The notes: a model not told the origin generated them from the sequence alone. Counted from the first letter of the stretch, positions 1 through 11,640 are shown. The stretch is 64,000 nt of DNA from Desmodus rotundus (GCF_022682495.2 NC_071391.1:40090498-40154497), one strand, 5' to 3'. Numbers and translations are program-made.

Positions 1-879
1 CCTTTTGATCTGTTCTCATGTTCCCAAGTTTGTTGTTGTTACTGGTTAAATATATTATTCACGCATACAAGACAAAATTCAAATAGTAAAGTCTTACCAT
101 GCCACTGCCATCCCGTTCCTCTCCCTGAAGCAAATCGTTCGTATTACTCTCTTATGCTCTTTTTCATGTCTATAAAATCCATAGTAATGTCCTACTTTCT
201 TTTCTGATTTTAGTAATTTGGTTTTTCTCACTTTATATCTTAGTCAATCTAATTAAATATTTGTCAATTTTGTTGATTGTTATAATGAACTGGCTTTTGG
301 TTTTGTTGATTTTCTCTGTATTTTTCAATTCTCTACTTAGTTTTTCACTACTATATTTTCTATTATTCTCTTCCTGTTGCTAGCTATGAGTTTAGTTTGC
401 TCTACTTTTTCTAGTTCCTTCAGGTGTAAAGTTAGGTTATTGATTTACTTTGTCATTCCCATTACTATCTATGTAGATATTATTATTCTATTTTGAAAAA
501 ATCAAACAGTATAATTGACTTTTTGCAGTACTGTTCTAGGCATTTTAACAAATATATAGCTTCACATAACCAACAGGATACATAACAACTACTTGTTCTA
601 TTAATTACTGAGAGAAGTGGTGAAATCTCCAAATGTAGCTGTGATTTTTGTATGTTTTCTTTCAGAATTGTTGCCACTAGTACAAACAATTTTTTAACTC
701 CTTGAGAGTGAGTTATTGATATATATAAAGTTACTCTTTTTCCTTCTAGAATTGACCAATATTTTATAACAGATATTTTCAAACTATGTAAATATTCTTT
801 TAATTTATTCACTGGTTTAAAAAATAAGTACAGATTTTATATTTTATTCATTGGATTATAGTTTGTTAATATCATTATT

Positions 880-1330
880 TTATTTTCCGGGTCAAATTAT
901 ACCCGATTTAGCCATGGAGCCTCTGCAAGCCGGCTTTTGGGTCCTTTTGGTGAGTCCATGTCATTCCTCGAGCACTTCCTTGCCCTCCTTCCAACCCGTT
1001 CCAGACTCATCCTGTATTCTGCCGTATCCCAACCAACCCTGTAATCAGCCATTTTTCTAGGAAGTGGAGAATATTCTCTGGAACCAAGATCTCGAGCATA
1101 TTGATCACTAAGCATATTCATTGTCCGTTGAGGTGTCCCTGATTCCAGGCCCTTTCAGTGGGTACTCTCCTTTACATTTATACTCCTTCCAACATCTATC
1201 TACCTCTATGTTGAAAGCCATGATTTCACACTGACACCTCCAATTTCAATCCAACACCACAGGTTTCATTCTACTTTTCTTCAAGTTTCTTACTCTAATG
1301 ATGGTAAGAAAATCTGGGTTCTCAGTATCC
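880..1330 (-). mobile_element. old L1 3' UTR fragment
   Basis: The reverse strand carries motifs of old mammalian L1 3' UTRs. Read on +, these are AATCAGCCATTTTTCTAGGA, GTGGAGAATATTCTCTGGAA, CCAAGATCTCGAGCATATTG and GGTGTCCCTGATTCCAGGCC. Sequence 1-880 is AT-rich and may be more of the same L1, but I cannot support that. Confidence 0.5.
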
Positions 1331-1908
1331 CTAATATTGCTAGTTTTTTTTTTAAATCAATCTATCAATTTGTAACCTAATCCCTTATTGCTGCACCCTT
1401 TTCTCTCCTGTGCAGAAGTCCCTCTTACCCCGCTCAAACTCCAATACCTTGCACCAGGTTGCCTTACATAGATGCACTTTTCAGCCAGCTTTGACTCTGA
1501 CTCCCAGTACTGGGCTAGTGCCATCATTGTCCCCTCTGTGGACACTCTCCTCATCCTCCTTTGGCTTTGAAAACCTGTTTTGAGCCACCTCTCCTCAGGG
1601 ATGTCCGCCTGAGGATGTACACCTCAGGGTGTACAGAAAAAGAGTTACGTAGCGGGCCTGAGACTGCTGTCCTTTGAAGAGGCTGCTTGCTAGGTTGGTT
1701 GTTGACTAGCATCTGGTAATTTGGATTTCAGAAGGATTCCCACCATTTTCATACTGAAAAGAGTGGCTCACCTTGCACAAATGGTTTGTATAAATAATAT
1801 GTACGGCTTATGTTGAACAATTACTGTCTTTGTGGGCATTTGGAATTTTGGTACTTGCTAAGCATAGAATGCTTATGTGACCAACTTCCAATAAAAAATT
1901 GGGGCACT

Positions 1909-2110
1909 GCCCTGGCTGGTGTGGCTCAGTGGATTAAGTGGTGGCCTGCAAACCCAAGGGTTGCAGGTTTGGTTCCCAGTCAGGGCATATGCCTGGGTGG
2001 CAGGCCAGGTCCCCAGTTGGGGTTGTTGGAGAGGCAATCAACTGATGTTTTTCTCTTTCTCTTTCTTCCTCCCTTCCCCTCTCTCTAAAAAATAAACAAA
2101 ATCTTTTTTT
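1909..2110 (+). repeat. Ves-type tRNA-derived SINE
   Basis: Full-length sense copy. The head is GCCCTGGCTGGTGTGGCTCA, followed by a B-box-like segment, the GGCCAGGTCCCCAGTTGGGG body, a CT-rich stretch and an A-rich tail. Confidence 0.88.
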
Positions 2111-2529
2111 AAATTGTTGGCACTGAGTTTCTAACAGTAAAGATAAATAAATCTTTATCAACATTTCACACATCACGATGTGTTGCTAGAGGACTTAGGT
2201 TCTGTGCTATTCCACTGGGAGAGAACTCTTAGAAGGTTTTGTCTGGTTTCCTTTGACTTTGCCCCATGTGAATTTCCCTCTGAGGATTTTGGTTTGTAAC
2301 ACTTTGCTGGAATAAGTCATTGCCGTGATAGTGACTGTGCTGAGTCCTGCTAGTTAATCATTGAAACTGGGGGTGGTCTTGGGGCTCTCTGACACACCTG
2401 GCTTGGTCTCTGAAACCCCACACTGGGCTGCCTCTCCACTCCCCTCAACTGGCTTGGTTTTTAAGCCCCTCTGCTGAACCCATCTCCTCATTCCATCTGG
2501 GCTCTGACACCCCACACCAGGTCGTCCTA

Positions 2530-3050
2530 CTTAAGGAACACTGCCCTCACACCACTTGTTTCCAGGTTTTAGCCATAGTGACTAAAGCTGCAGTGAATAT
2601 TTGGGATAAACCTCTTTGTGGACATGTATGGAGTGAGCAAATGGAGGTTTACAGTTGTTTGTATGGAAAAAAACATGCAGGTTATGATTACGACAGTAGC
2701 TTTATTATAATGGCTGTTTCATATGCTCACACTTACTTTTGCCCACCCTTGTATTTCAATCCTTGTGGGTAAATTCAGTAGCTCTACTGAGTCATAAGGT
2801 AGGTGTTTGTTTAATTTTTTATAAGAAACTACCAAATCTTTTCCTAAAGCAGTTGTACCATTAATACTCCCACCAATAAGGTATGATTACCAATTAGCCT
2901 CTGAGAATTGTATAATGAAGAAGTGTTTTATAGTCGCCTGTGTTTACCATTTTATTTTTTGGCACTCTTCAATTCCTCTGTAGACACGCATTTCCTCCTG
3001 CCATAATTTTCCTTCAATATTTCTTATATTCCATGACTCTGATGACAGAT
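2530..3050 (-). mobile_element. old L1 fragment (antisense)
   Basis: Reads TTTTAGCCATAGTGACTAAAGCTGCAGTGAATA and ...GTACCATTAATACTCCCACC, the degraded reverse complement of the L1 3' region containing the 'contaminated' ORF2 end. Strongly diverged. Confidence 0.4.
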
Positions 3051-3261
3051 CTCTCAGCTTTTGTTTATCTAAAATACCTCATTTCACCTTTATATCTGAA
3101 GATATTTCTGCTGAATTTGAAACTCTCAGTGCAATTTTGTTTTTATTTTCTTTAAGTATTTTAAGGCAGTTTCCATTTCCTCCCCCTGCCCCTCACCCTC
3201 TCTGTCCTCCTCCCTTCCCCCTCCTTCTCCTTCATGAGAAGTCTTCATTTGTTCTTTTTTT

Positions 3262-3464
3262 AAAAAAGATTTTATTTATTTATCTTTAGAGAGAGGAAGG
3301 TAGAGAGACAGAGAGGGAAAGAAACATCATTGTGTGGTTGCCTCTCACTTGCCCCTCACCAGGGACTGGCCTGCAGCCCAGGCATGGGCCCTGACTGGGA
3401 ATTGAACCGGCAAGCTTTGGGTCACAAGCTGGCACTCAATCCACTGAGCCACACCAGCCAGGGC
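3262..3464 (-). repeat. Ves-type SINE
   Basis: Antisense full-length copy ending CACACCAGCCAGGGC. Flanked by a CTTCATTTGTT target duplication. Confidence 0.9.
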
Positions 3465-3698
3465 TTCATTTGTTGTTATTGTTATTTCCCTGAATGAAAT
3501 GTGTCTACCCCCAAAACCCCTCTGGTTGTTCCAAAGATTCTCCATTTATCTTTGGTTGTCAGTATCATTGTGATATGATTAAGTGTGTTTTTCTTTATGT
3601 TTATCCTGCTTGGGGTTCAGTGAACTTTTTCATTTTTCAGCTTATTGTTTTCAACAAATATTTTTAAAAAATTAGCCACTATTTCTTCAAGTACTTTA

Positions 3699-3904
3699 TT
3701 TTTTAAAAATCTTATTTATTTATTTTTAGAAAGGGGGGAAGGGAGGGAGAGAGGGAGAGAAACAGCAATGTGTGGTTGTCTCTCATGCGCCCCCTACTGG
3801 GGACTCGGCCTGAAACCCAGGCATGTGCCCTGACTGGGAATCCAACCAGCGACCCCTTCGTTCGCAGGCTGGAGCTCAATCCACTGAACCACACCAGCCA
3901 GGGC
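3699..3904 (-). repeat. Ves-type SINE
   Basis: Antisense full-length copy with a clear TTCAAGTACTTTA target duplication; interrupts old L1. Confidence 0.9.
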
Positions 3905-4141
3905 TTCAAGTACTTTAAATACCCTATTTTTTTCTCTTTTTTTTGTGTGAAATTAATTAGACATGTGTTAGACTCAGATTTTTTCCCTTTATATAATGTC
4001 TAATCTGATGTTAAGCCCATCTAGTAAGTTTTTCATTTCAGATATTGTATTTTTCAGTTTCTTAATTTCTATTTTGTTCATTTTGTGGGTTATATTTTTA
4101 TTGCTATTTATCTATCCCCTTATTATATTTGCGGTTTCCTT

Positions 4142-4324
4142 CAGGGATGTCCAACCTATGGCCCGTGGGCCAGAATGGCTATGAAAATGGCCCAAGAAAA
4201 AATCATAGTTTACTTAAAACCCTTTTTTTTGCTCATCAGTTTTCATTAGTGTTTTTGTATTTAATGTGTGGCCCAAGACAACTCTTCTTCCCATGTGGCC
4301 CAGAGATGCCAAAAGGTTTGACAT
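4142..4324 (+). mobile_element. non-autonomous hAT MITE, family 2
   Basis: Starts CAGGGATGTCCAACCTATGG with the GGCCCGTGGGCC core, and ends near AAAAGGTTTGACAT. The interior (GCTCATCAGTTTTCATTAGT, GGCCCAAGACAACTCTTCTT) matches the reversed copy at 60.3 kb. It interrupts old antisense L1 sequence that resumes on the other side. Confidence 0.65.
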
Positions 4325-4419
4325 AAGTCCTTGAACATATTCATAATAGTTTTGAAGGAGACTAAAAGTTCTGCCTTTTAGGATGTTGATTTTTAAGCTG
4401 ATTATTAAGAATACACGTA

Positions 4420-4888
4420 GAAAGAACCTTTGACCCTCCCACCTTTTCCTGCTTAAGAAACTCAGAGGGGAAAACCTGCTTCAGAAAAGGAACCTTAGCA
4501 AAATCACCTAAGCATTTGACTGGAAGACTCCAAGCAGGTGCTTGTTTACTAGATCTCCTCTCCCCAAACGCTCACCAACGCCCCCCCCCCCAAAAAAAAA
4601 CCCTTCATGTCTCACAGGTTCTGATCTTCCTCTACCACCTGCAAATCACCCATTCTCACTTTTGAAATCTAAGATCCTCTTCCCTCCCCTTTTCCTTTGT
4701 CCAAAATAACAAATATATATACCCCATTTTACTTCACGTTTTGGAGTTTTCATGCTTATGTGACTTCTCCATGTGCATGTATTAAAATTTTTATTTTCTC
4801 CTGTTAATCTGTCTCTATTAATTTGACTATTAGCTCAGCTAGAAGAATTTAGAGGGTGGAAGAAAAAGCATATTTTTAACCCCAACAC
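4420..4888 (+). mobile_element. old LTR remnant (endogenous retrovirus)
   Basis: The 3' part (ATTAAA signal near 4780, then CTCCTGTTAATCTGTCTCTA..TTTGACTATTAGCTCAGC.AGAAGAATTTAGAGGGTGGAAGA) follows the pattern of a mammalian ERV LTR end. The copy is diverged, has C- and A-homopolymer runs at about 4581-4603, and lacks recognisable internal retroviral sequence. The 5' limit is uncertain. A SINE inserted directly after it. Confidence 0.5.
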
Positions 4889-4892
4889 TTTC

Positions 4893-5112
4893 TTTTTTAA
4901 GATTTTATTTATTTTTAGAGAGAGGGGAAAGGAGGGAAAAGACAGGAAGAGCAACATCGATGTGTGAGAGATACATCAATCAGTTTCCTCTCACACGCCC
5001 CCAACTGGGGACCTGGTCAGCAACCCAGGCATGTGCCCTGACTGAGAATCGAACTGGAGACCTTTCAGTCCACAGGCCAGCAGTCAATCCACTGAGCCAT
5101 ACCAGACAGGGC
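4893..5112 (-). repeat. Ves-type SINE
   Basis: Antisense full-length copy inserted at the 3' edge of the LTR remnant; imperfect CCCAACACTT duplication. Variant body with an extra GTGAGAGATACATCAATCAG. Confidence 0.88.
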
Positions 5113-5269
5113 CCCCACATTTTTTTAAAAGTTATTTCTAGTCTCCCTCTATTGATTGATTTTTCTTCTGATTATGGGTCATTTTTTTCTGACTTCTTTG
5201 AATGCCTAATAGTTTTAGATTGCATGCTGAGCTTTGTGCACTCCATGCCATAGATCATCTTAATTTTAT

Positions 5270-5473
5270 TTTTATTTTATTTATTTATTTTTATTTTAAA
5301 GAAAGGGAGGGAGAAGAGAGGGAGAGAAACATCGATGTGAGAGATATGGACGGGTTGCTGCTTCTATGTGCCCTGACCCCGCCCCTGGGACTGAACCTGC
5401 ATCCTAGGCAGGTGCCCTGACCAGGAGTTGAACCAGAGACCTACTGCTTTGCCGGTTGATGCCTGGCCAGGGC
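5270..5473 (-). repeat. Ves-type SINE, diverged
   Basis: Antisense copy with a degraded body, ending GATGCCTGGCCAGGGC. Confidence 0.82.
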
Positions 5474-6580
5474 TATTTTTGTTTTTAAAAAATTGAACCT
5501 GATAAATGTTGAGTTTTGTTTTGGTAGATGGTTCTTTATTCATCAAGTTAATCCCTTGAATCTTGTTTTTAATATTAGCGTGTGTCTAAAGCAGCCTTTT
5601 CCCTAGGGTTAGATTACCCCTAATTCTAAAGATTTGCCTTTCTGGTGTATTTTCTGAATGCCCAATGTGGCCAATTTTCTCCACTCTGGTTGATTGGAAA
5701 TTTAATGTCTTCCGGCCCATGTAGACACTGGAATCTCCATTCAGTTCACAACTTTCCAGTACTTGGGATTTCCCTGGCATTTGATCTTTGCTCTACCTCG
5801 GATAGCTTAACCTGGCGTGGGCGGATTTTCAGCCAAACACACAAGGAGACTCCTATGCAGCTACCTGGAGTGTTTTTTAGTTCCTCTCTGGTATATCCTG
5901 TCCTGTAAATTCCAGCCAAATTGGTAGCCTGAACTCCAATCCTTTCCTCCTTGGCTCAGTAACACCACTGTGCTCTCTTTGGGCTACCCCCCCTTATTCT
6001 GTGATCCAGAAAGTCCCTCCAGGCAGAAGGCCATGATGATTATGAGGCTCACCTTACTGATCTCCCTTCTCTCAAAGACAATAGTCTATTATTATTAACT
6101 GTTATTCAATTATAATTTATAATAATTATAAATTCAATGATAATTGATTATTGTTCAACATCTGAAAAGAATTGTTTCAGATATTTTATCCAATTTTCCA
6201 GTTGTTTGCAGTGGGATGGCTGTTCTGGTTTGAAGTACTTTGTCGTGGCTAGACAGGGAAATCTCAAACTGGCTTTGGGTTTAGTATTATATTTTAAGAG
6301 GTTTTTCACCTTCTCTGGGGGAGGGTGAGAGTGACTTGGAAGGAAGTATAGAGCCTTCTAGGTATTGATATGGTTCTGTCTGTTTTTCTTTCTATATCTT
6401 GATTTAGAGACTCCCACTTCCTTATTCCAGTATTAATTTTAGATTCTCAAAAAATGTTTCTCAATTTTATTAGATAAATATTTTGCTTTCATTGCCCAAA
6501 GAGCTTCCAGGGCCTGTGAGTCAAAATTAAAAGCTAAAAAGACTGCTCTAGGGATTAGGAGGAGAAGAAAAAGGATGGAG

Positions 6581-6786
6581 TTGCTTTGGCTGGTGTGGCT
6601 CAGTGGACTGAGTGTCAGTCTACATATCATAAGGTTGCTGGTTTGACTCCTGGTCACAGTATATGTCTGGGCTGTGGGCCAGGTCCCCACCTGGGGGTCT
6701 ACAAGAGGCAACCAAAGATGTTTTTCTCCCTCTGTCTCCCTTCCTCCCCTCTCTCTAAAAATAAATACATAAAATCTTTAAAAAAA
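6581..6786 (+). repeat. Ves-type SINE
   Basis: Sense full-length copy with diverged B box (GGTTTGACTCCTGGTCACAG) and an AAATACATAAAATC tail. Confidence 0.87.
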
Positions 6787-7439
6787 GAAAAAGAAAAAGG
6801 GAAGAGCTGACAATAAGAGGGAAGAACATACATTTATAAAGGAATTTATTAAGTGTCTCTCTGTCTCTTCAAATAAGTCAATAAACTCTACACATTGTCC
6901 ATTATTGTTTAAAGAAGTAGATTTGCTTTCAGTGTGTGATAAAGTACTAAACTCTTTAAGGTTCCCACATGTAAAACCAGAGGCTTCCATATAGGTTCCA
7001 CTAAGAAAGGTCTTAGAGACCTTTCACTTCAAGATAATAAAAACATTTTTTCCTACTTTATCTTTCAGCACTTTCAATAGCTTTGCTTGTTAATTATATG
7101 GCTTTAATATAATCTGATAATTAATTTTGTATATAGTATATGATAAGAATTTGACTTCTAAAAAATTGGTTAAACAATTTTCCCTGTAGCATGTGTTGAA
7201 AAATCTTTCTTTTTCTGAAAGATTTTTCAGAAAACTTAAAACGCTGCCTTTATCATATCCTAATCCCCATAATTACAGGGGTCTCCACAATCTCATTTAT
7301 TTATCTACTTCTACTTTTTTCCTGCCCTCTGTACACCTGTTTTAATGACTATTAAACAGGTTTTATGATATTTTTAAAAGTTTTATAGCATTTTTTATAT
7401 CTGTTGGTACAGGTCTACCATCCCGTTTTCTTTTTTCAT

Positions 7440-8115
7440 AAAGTATCATTCTTTTTTAAAAAATTTATCTATTTTTTTACTGAGTTTATTGGGGTGACAT
7501 TGGTTAATAAAACTATATCGGTTTCATGGGTACAAATCTATAGTTCATCATCTGTATATTTTATTATGTGTTCACCACCCTAAGTCAAGTTTCCTTCCAT
7601 CACTATTTACCCCTCTTTACCTCTTTCCCTTGTCCCTCTGGTAATCACCATACTGTTGTCTATCAGTTTTTGGGGTTTTTTTTAAAGATTTTATTTATTT
7701 CTTTTTAGAGAGGGGAAGGGAGGGAGAAAGAAAGGGAGGGAGAGAAACATCAGTGTGTCATTGCCTGTCACATGCCCCCTACTGGGGAGCTGGTCCACAA
7801 CCCAGGCATGTGTCCTAGACTGGGAATCAAATCCGTGACCCATTGGTTCGCAGGTCAGCACTCAATGTACTGAGCCACACCAGCCAGGGCTATCAGTTTT
7901 TTTTTGTTTGTTTGTTTAATCCCTTCGCCTTTTCCACCCAGCTCCCAAAACCTCTCCCCTCTGACAGCTATCGCTCTGCTCTCTGTATCTATTAATCTGT
8001 TTCTATTTTGTTTGTTAGTTTATTTTGTTTGTTAGATTCCACATGGAAATAAAATCATATGGTATTTGTCTTTCTCTGACTTGCTTATTTCATTTAGCAT
8101 AACACTCTCCAAGTA
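7440..8115 (-). mobile_element. L1 3' end, antisense, split by a SINE
   Basis: Reads TTTATTGGGGTGACATTGGT, GTTTCATGGGTACAAATCTA, then after the SINE at 7681-7890 CTATCGCTCTGCTCTCTGTA and ...GGTATTTGTCTTTCTCTGAC TTGCTTATTTCATTTAGCAT. These are reverse-complement L1 3' UTR and ORF2-end blocks. Confidence 0.72.
7681..7890 (-). repeat. Ves-type SINE inside an L1 3' end
   Basis: Antisense full-length copy with a TATCAGTTTTT target duplication that splits the antisense L1 at 7440-8115. Confidence 0.9.
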
Positions 8116-8328
8116 TCAGTATTTTCAACACCAGACTTTGTGTTAATCTTTGCTGAGCAAGAGATTAGTATATTTAACTATTTGGTGATCATATGCATTT
8201 GGAGAGTTTTCATGCATCTCAGAGGCATTCATTGTACAAAAACATTGAAAAAGGCACTGTGCTGAATCACTAAAGGTTCGTTATAGTCTAGTGGCAGATA
8301 ATAAATAAACATTTAAAATATAATTAGA

Positions 8329-8590
8329 GCCCTGGCCAGTGTGGCTCAGTTGGTTGGAGCATCATCCCATAACCAAAGGGTTGCAGGTTCAATTCCAGTC
8401 AGTGCACAATTCTAGGATGTGGGTTCAATCCCTGGTCCAGACATGTGCGCACGTGAATCCCAGTCCCAACACCTACGATCCCAGTCAGGATACCGATCCC
8501 CAGTCCAGGCATGTTCAGATGCTTTTCTCTCATATGTATGTTTCTGTTTCTCCCTTCAAATCTCCCTAAAAAGCAATGAAAAATATATCT
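8329..8590 (+). repeat. unusual long SINE variant
   Basis: A Ves-like head (GCCCTGGCCAGTGTGGCTCA) is followed by a non-standard body. GGTTCAATYCC- and ATCCCAGTCC-type segments recur several times before the T/C-rich end. About 260 bp instead of 200. Confidence 0.7.
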
Positions 8591-8598
8591 CTGGGTGA

Positions 8599-8620
8599 AG
8601 ATATATATATATATATATAA
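8599..8620. repeat. (AT)n microsatellite
   Basis: About 11 AT units directly after the SINE variant's tail. Confidence 0.9.
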
Positions 8621-9092
8621 TTACTAAAATAGAGGCAATCTAACATAGCAAGTATCTATTAGGACTGGCACCCTTAAGACAACTCTTCAAAGATAAACAC
8701 TAACTGATTATAGGAAAACACTGGGGAGAAAACATTTAAGGCACAGGGGTTAACTATTACAAGGGCACAGCAGCACAGGTGAGTATAGCATATTAAGGGT
8801 ACTACATGTGCTTCAGAATAGTTTCCTTTTTTATTGATTTGTTTATTTGTGTTGGATTCAGAGTCAGCTAGACCATTTGAGCTTGTGTCAAATCATGAAG
8901 GGCTTGAAGGTAGCTTTTTAGAGGCAGCTTTAGTGGTAACATGGAAAATTGCTTATAGGTGAATGAGAAGAGAGATCATGAAATGTGACTGAGGAGGGTA
9001 AGGAGATTGAGATCTGACTAGACCCAGTGTTTGGATGGGGGTGTGAAGGACAAGAAGGAATTCATTCACTCATTCATTTATTCAACAAGTCG

Positions 9093-9172
9093 AATCACAC
9101 ATTGATATTTCTCTCCTTCTCTTTCTCCTTTCCACTCTCTCTAAAAATAAATAAATAAAATCTTTAAAAAAA
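9093..9172 (+). repeat. Ves-type SINE 3' fragment
   Basis: Only the tail half: CACACATTGATATTTCTCTC, CT-rich, and the AAATAAATAAATAAAATC tail. 5'-truncated. Confidence 0.75.
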
Positions 9173-9189
9173 AAGAACTCCTAGAATTT

Positions 9190-10130
9190 TTTACTTTGTT
9201 TGTCCAGAGAAGAGGACTACACCAAAAAGGTGAAAGCCCAAATGAAGAAGGTAATGCCAAACTGCTGTGTTCTGAGTGGACAGGAGGCTGTTTAGGCTAC
9301 TGTTGCCACCCCTCTACATCCTGGACTCTCTCTCCACATTTTAATGAAAACCTTGTGGAAGACATGAAATGGGGTTTAATCTGTTTTAATTTAATTTAAT
9401 TTAATTTAGAGAGGGGAAGGGAGGGAGAGAGAGAAACATCAATGTGCAGTTGCCTCTCGCACCCCCCACTTCGGACCTGGCCCATAACCCAGGCATGTAC
9501 CCTAGACCGATAATCGAACCAGCGACCCTTTGGATCACAGGCCGGCACTCAATCCACTGAGCCACACTGGCCAGGACAAAATTAATCTGGAAGAACTGGA
9601 AAAAAACAATGCACATAGCACACAAGCCATCAGGGACTCTCCTTTAACAAGTAGCATTCTTTTCCAGAACTCGGGTCTGACAAATGGAATACTAGAGGAA
9701 AAGGACACACCTGAAGAATTCCCAAAGCAGAAGGAGAGGAAGCAGGAAGAGAAGGAAGACTATGAAGACATCAACAATGACCAGGAGAGTGTTGAAGAAG
9801 CTGATAAGAAGAGCTCAGACACGTTCCCAGCCAAAGAGGCCTGCGAGGCACTGCCTGAGGAGTCTCAAGCAGATGAGCAGTCAGAATGCCTGAAGAGGAA
9901 GATGATGCTTACAACTTCAGTACACACTATGTACGATATAACTTTGTCCTCCTAGGCTTTGTTGTTGTTTACATGTTGAACAGACTGCTAGACTGTCCTG
10001 TGTGTGTGATGTATCAGTTTGTTTCTGGTATGACATAAGCTGTGTAAATTTTGTAAATCTGTGTATCATGAAATATGTAAATATATCATGAACATACCAT
10101 TATATATTTACTTAAAAATCAGGCAATGTA
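9190..10130 (+). pseudogene. processed pseudogene of unidentified gene, split by a SINE
   Basis: Two coding-like blocks (about 9205-9384 and 9578-9955) flank an antisense SINE. Joined across the SINE target duplication (TTAATCTG) they keep one frame, reading ...HEMGFN | LEELEKNNAHS.... The second block encodes a strongly acidic/Lys-rich segment (LEEKDTPEEFPKQKERKQEE and onward). After an apparent frameshift near 9900 another frame reads a hydrophobic segment, NFVLLGFVVVYMLNRLL, like a C-terminal membrane anchor. The first block carries several stops and no introns are evident, so a retrocopy is likely. I could not name the parent gene. Confidence 0.45.
9385..9577 (-). repeat. Ves-type SINE splitting the pseudogene
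   Basis: Antisense copy with an expanded (TTTAA)n tail and an 8-bp TTAATCTG target duplication. Removing it restores a continuous frame in the pseudogene. Confidence 0.85.
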
Positions 10131-10180
10131 GAAAGTGTCTGAATTCCATAAAAAGACACCTCATCTCTTTAAAAAAAAAT

Positions 10181-10975
10181 CCTTTTCTCTACATCCTCAC
10201 CAAACAAGTGTTGGTGAGGATGTAGAGAAAAGGAAATCTTCACGCACTGTTGGTGGGAATGCAGACTGGTGCAGCCATTGTGGAAAACAGTGTGGAGTTT
10301 CCTCAAAAAATTAAAAATGGAACTGCTTTATGATTCAGTGATTCCACTTCAGGGTATATAGCTGAAGGATCCCAAAACACTAATTTTAAAGAACAAATGC
10401 ACCCCTATGTTCAATGCACCCCTGCAGCGTTATTTACAATAGCCAAGATATGGAAGCAACCAAAGTGCCCATCAGTAGACAAGTGGATAAAAAAGCGGTG
10501 GTACATATATAACATGGAATATTACTCAGCCACAAACAAGAATGAAATCTTACCATTTGCAATGGCATGGGTGGACGTAGAGGGTAGTATGCTTAGTGAA
10601 ATAAGTCAGACAGAGAAAGGCAAATGCCATATAATTTCACTTATATGTGAAATCTAAAAAACAGTGTAAATGAACAAATAACAGAAACAGACTGATAGAG
10701 ACAGAGAACAGACTGATTGTTGCCAGAGGGGGAGGCGCCTGGGGGACTGGGTGAAAAAGGAGAATGGATTAAGAAGTATAAATTAGTAGTTACAAAATAG
10801 TTACAGGGGTGTCAATACTATTGTAACAACTATGTATGGTGCCAGGTGGGTACTGGAAATATCAAGGGGAATACTTCCTGAAGTAGATAATGGTCTAACC
10901 ACTATGCTGTACACCTGAAACTAATACTTGAATGTAAACTGTAATTGAAAGCTAAAATTAAAAAAATAATAAATT
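10181..10975 (+). mobile_element. L1 3' end, 5'-truncated, with a small 5' inversion
   Basis: Forward L1 ORF2 terminus and 3' UTR: ATAGCCAAGATATGGAAGCA, GGAATATTACTCAGCCACAA, GTGAAATAAGTCAGACAGAG, CTATGCTGTACACCTGAAAC, and an A-rich end. The embedded frame (10397-10657) reads LFTIAKIWKQPKCPSVDKWI, the L1 ORF2p C-terminal motif. The 5' edge carries a perfect 23-bp inverted repeat. Confidence 0.85.
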
Positions 10976-11339
10976 AGCACCGGAAAGGCACTCAGAAAAA
11001 AAAAATCTTCAGTGGCTTCAGATGTCTTGGAGGGCTTACTTCAAACTGCTAGCATTTTGTCCTAAAATCCTTGTCTTATCTCTTTAATCTCATTTCTTTC
11101 CATTCTCCTCTTTGCTTCCACTTTTTTCAAAAATAAGCAGTAGCTTCTAACCTTTGCAAAAGCTTTCTTTTTCTTTACTTCCCACACCTCCTTTAAATCA
11201 GGTTGAAATCATTATTGCTGGACATTCACTGCAGCTCCATTCTAACTTAGACACCCCTCTTTCTGCTATGGCAGTCTGGGCACCGCTCAGAGTTACACAC
11301 TGTATTAATGCGGTTGTTCATCAACTTATTGGCTGTTTA

Positions 11340-11640
11340 ATTTTTTCTTCTATGAATTGACTAGTCACATTCTTTGTCCACTTTTCTGTCAAGTTGTGCT
11401 TTTCTAATTGATTTGTAGAAATTCTTACTTCTATGGCAAATATTTTTTCTCAGTCTTGTTTTAGAGTTTTCAGGGTTTATTTTTTTGGTTTTTTGGTCAT
11501 ACTTATTTTTTTATGTGTAGTAAAATATATCAAATTTTTAAAAATAGTTGTCTGTCTTGCTCAAGAAGATGTTCTCTACATTAATGATATAAGTTCACTT
11601 GCTTTTATAATTCTTCTAACATTTGTTTATATTAGCTTTT
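11340..11640 (-). mobile_element. old L1 fragment (antisense)
   Basis: Resembles the reverse strand of L1 ORF2-end sequence (TTTGTCCACTTTTCTGTCAAG, CTAATTGATTTGTAGAAATTC, GGCAAATATTTTTTCTCAGT). Diverged; limits approximate. Flanking 10.98-11.34 and 11.64-12.28 kb are AT-rich, possibly further L1, with no gene seen. Confidence 0.4.

Larger units (their letters stand above)
3550..6060 (-). mobile_element. old L1, antisense, interrupted by later insertions
   Basis: Blocks such as GGGGTTCAGTGAACTTTTTC, GCCACTATTTCTTCAAGTAC, GTTAAGCCCATCTAGTAAGT and ATTGTATTTTTCAGTTTCTT match, in order, the reverse strand of old L1M internal sequence. They are split by two SINEs, a hAT MITE, an LTR and a further SINE. 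The 5.5-6.0 kb part is less certain. Confidence 0.45.

Noticed and set aside
8600..8620. Possible promoter TATA element
   Set aside because: It is a plain (AT)n microsatellite next to a SINE tail with no gene downstream.
10397..10657. Possible host gene (86 aa ORF)
   Set aside because: The peptide is the L1 ORF2p C-terminal region, and nucleotide sequence on both sides is L1.
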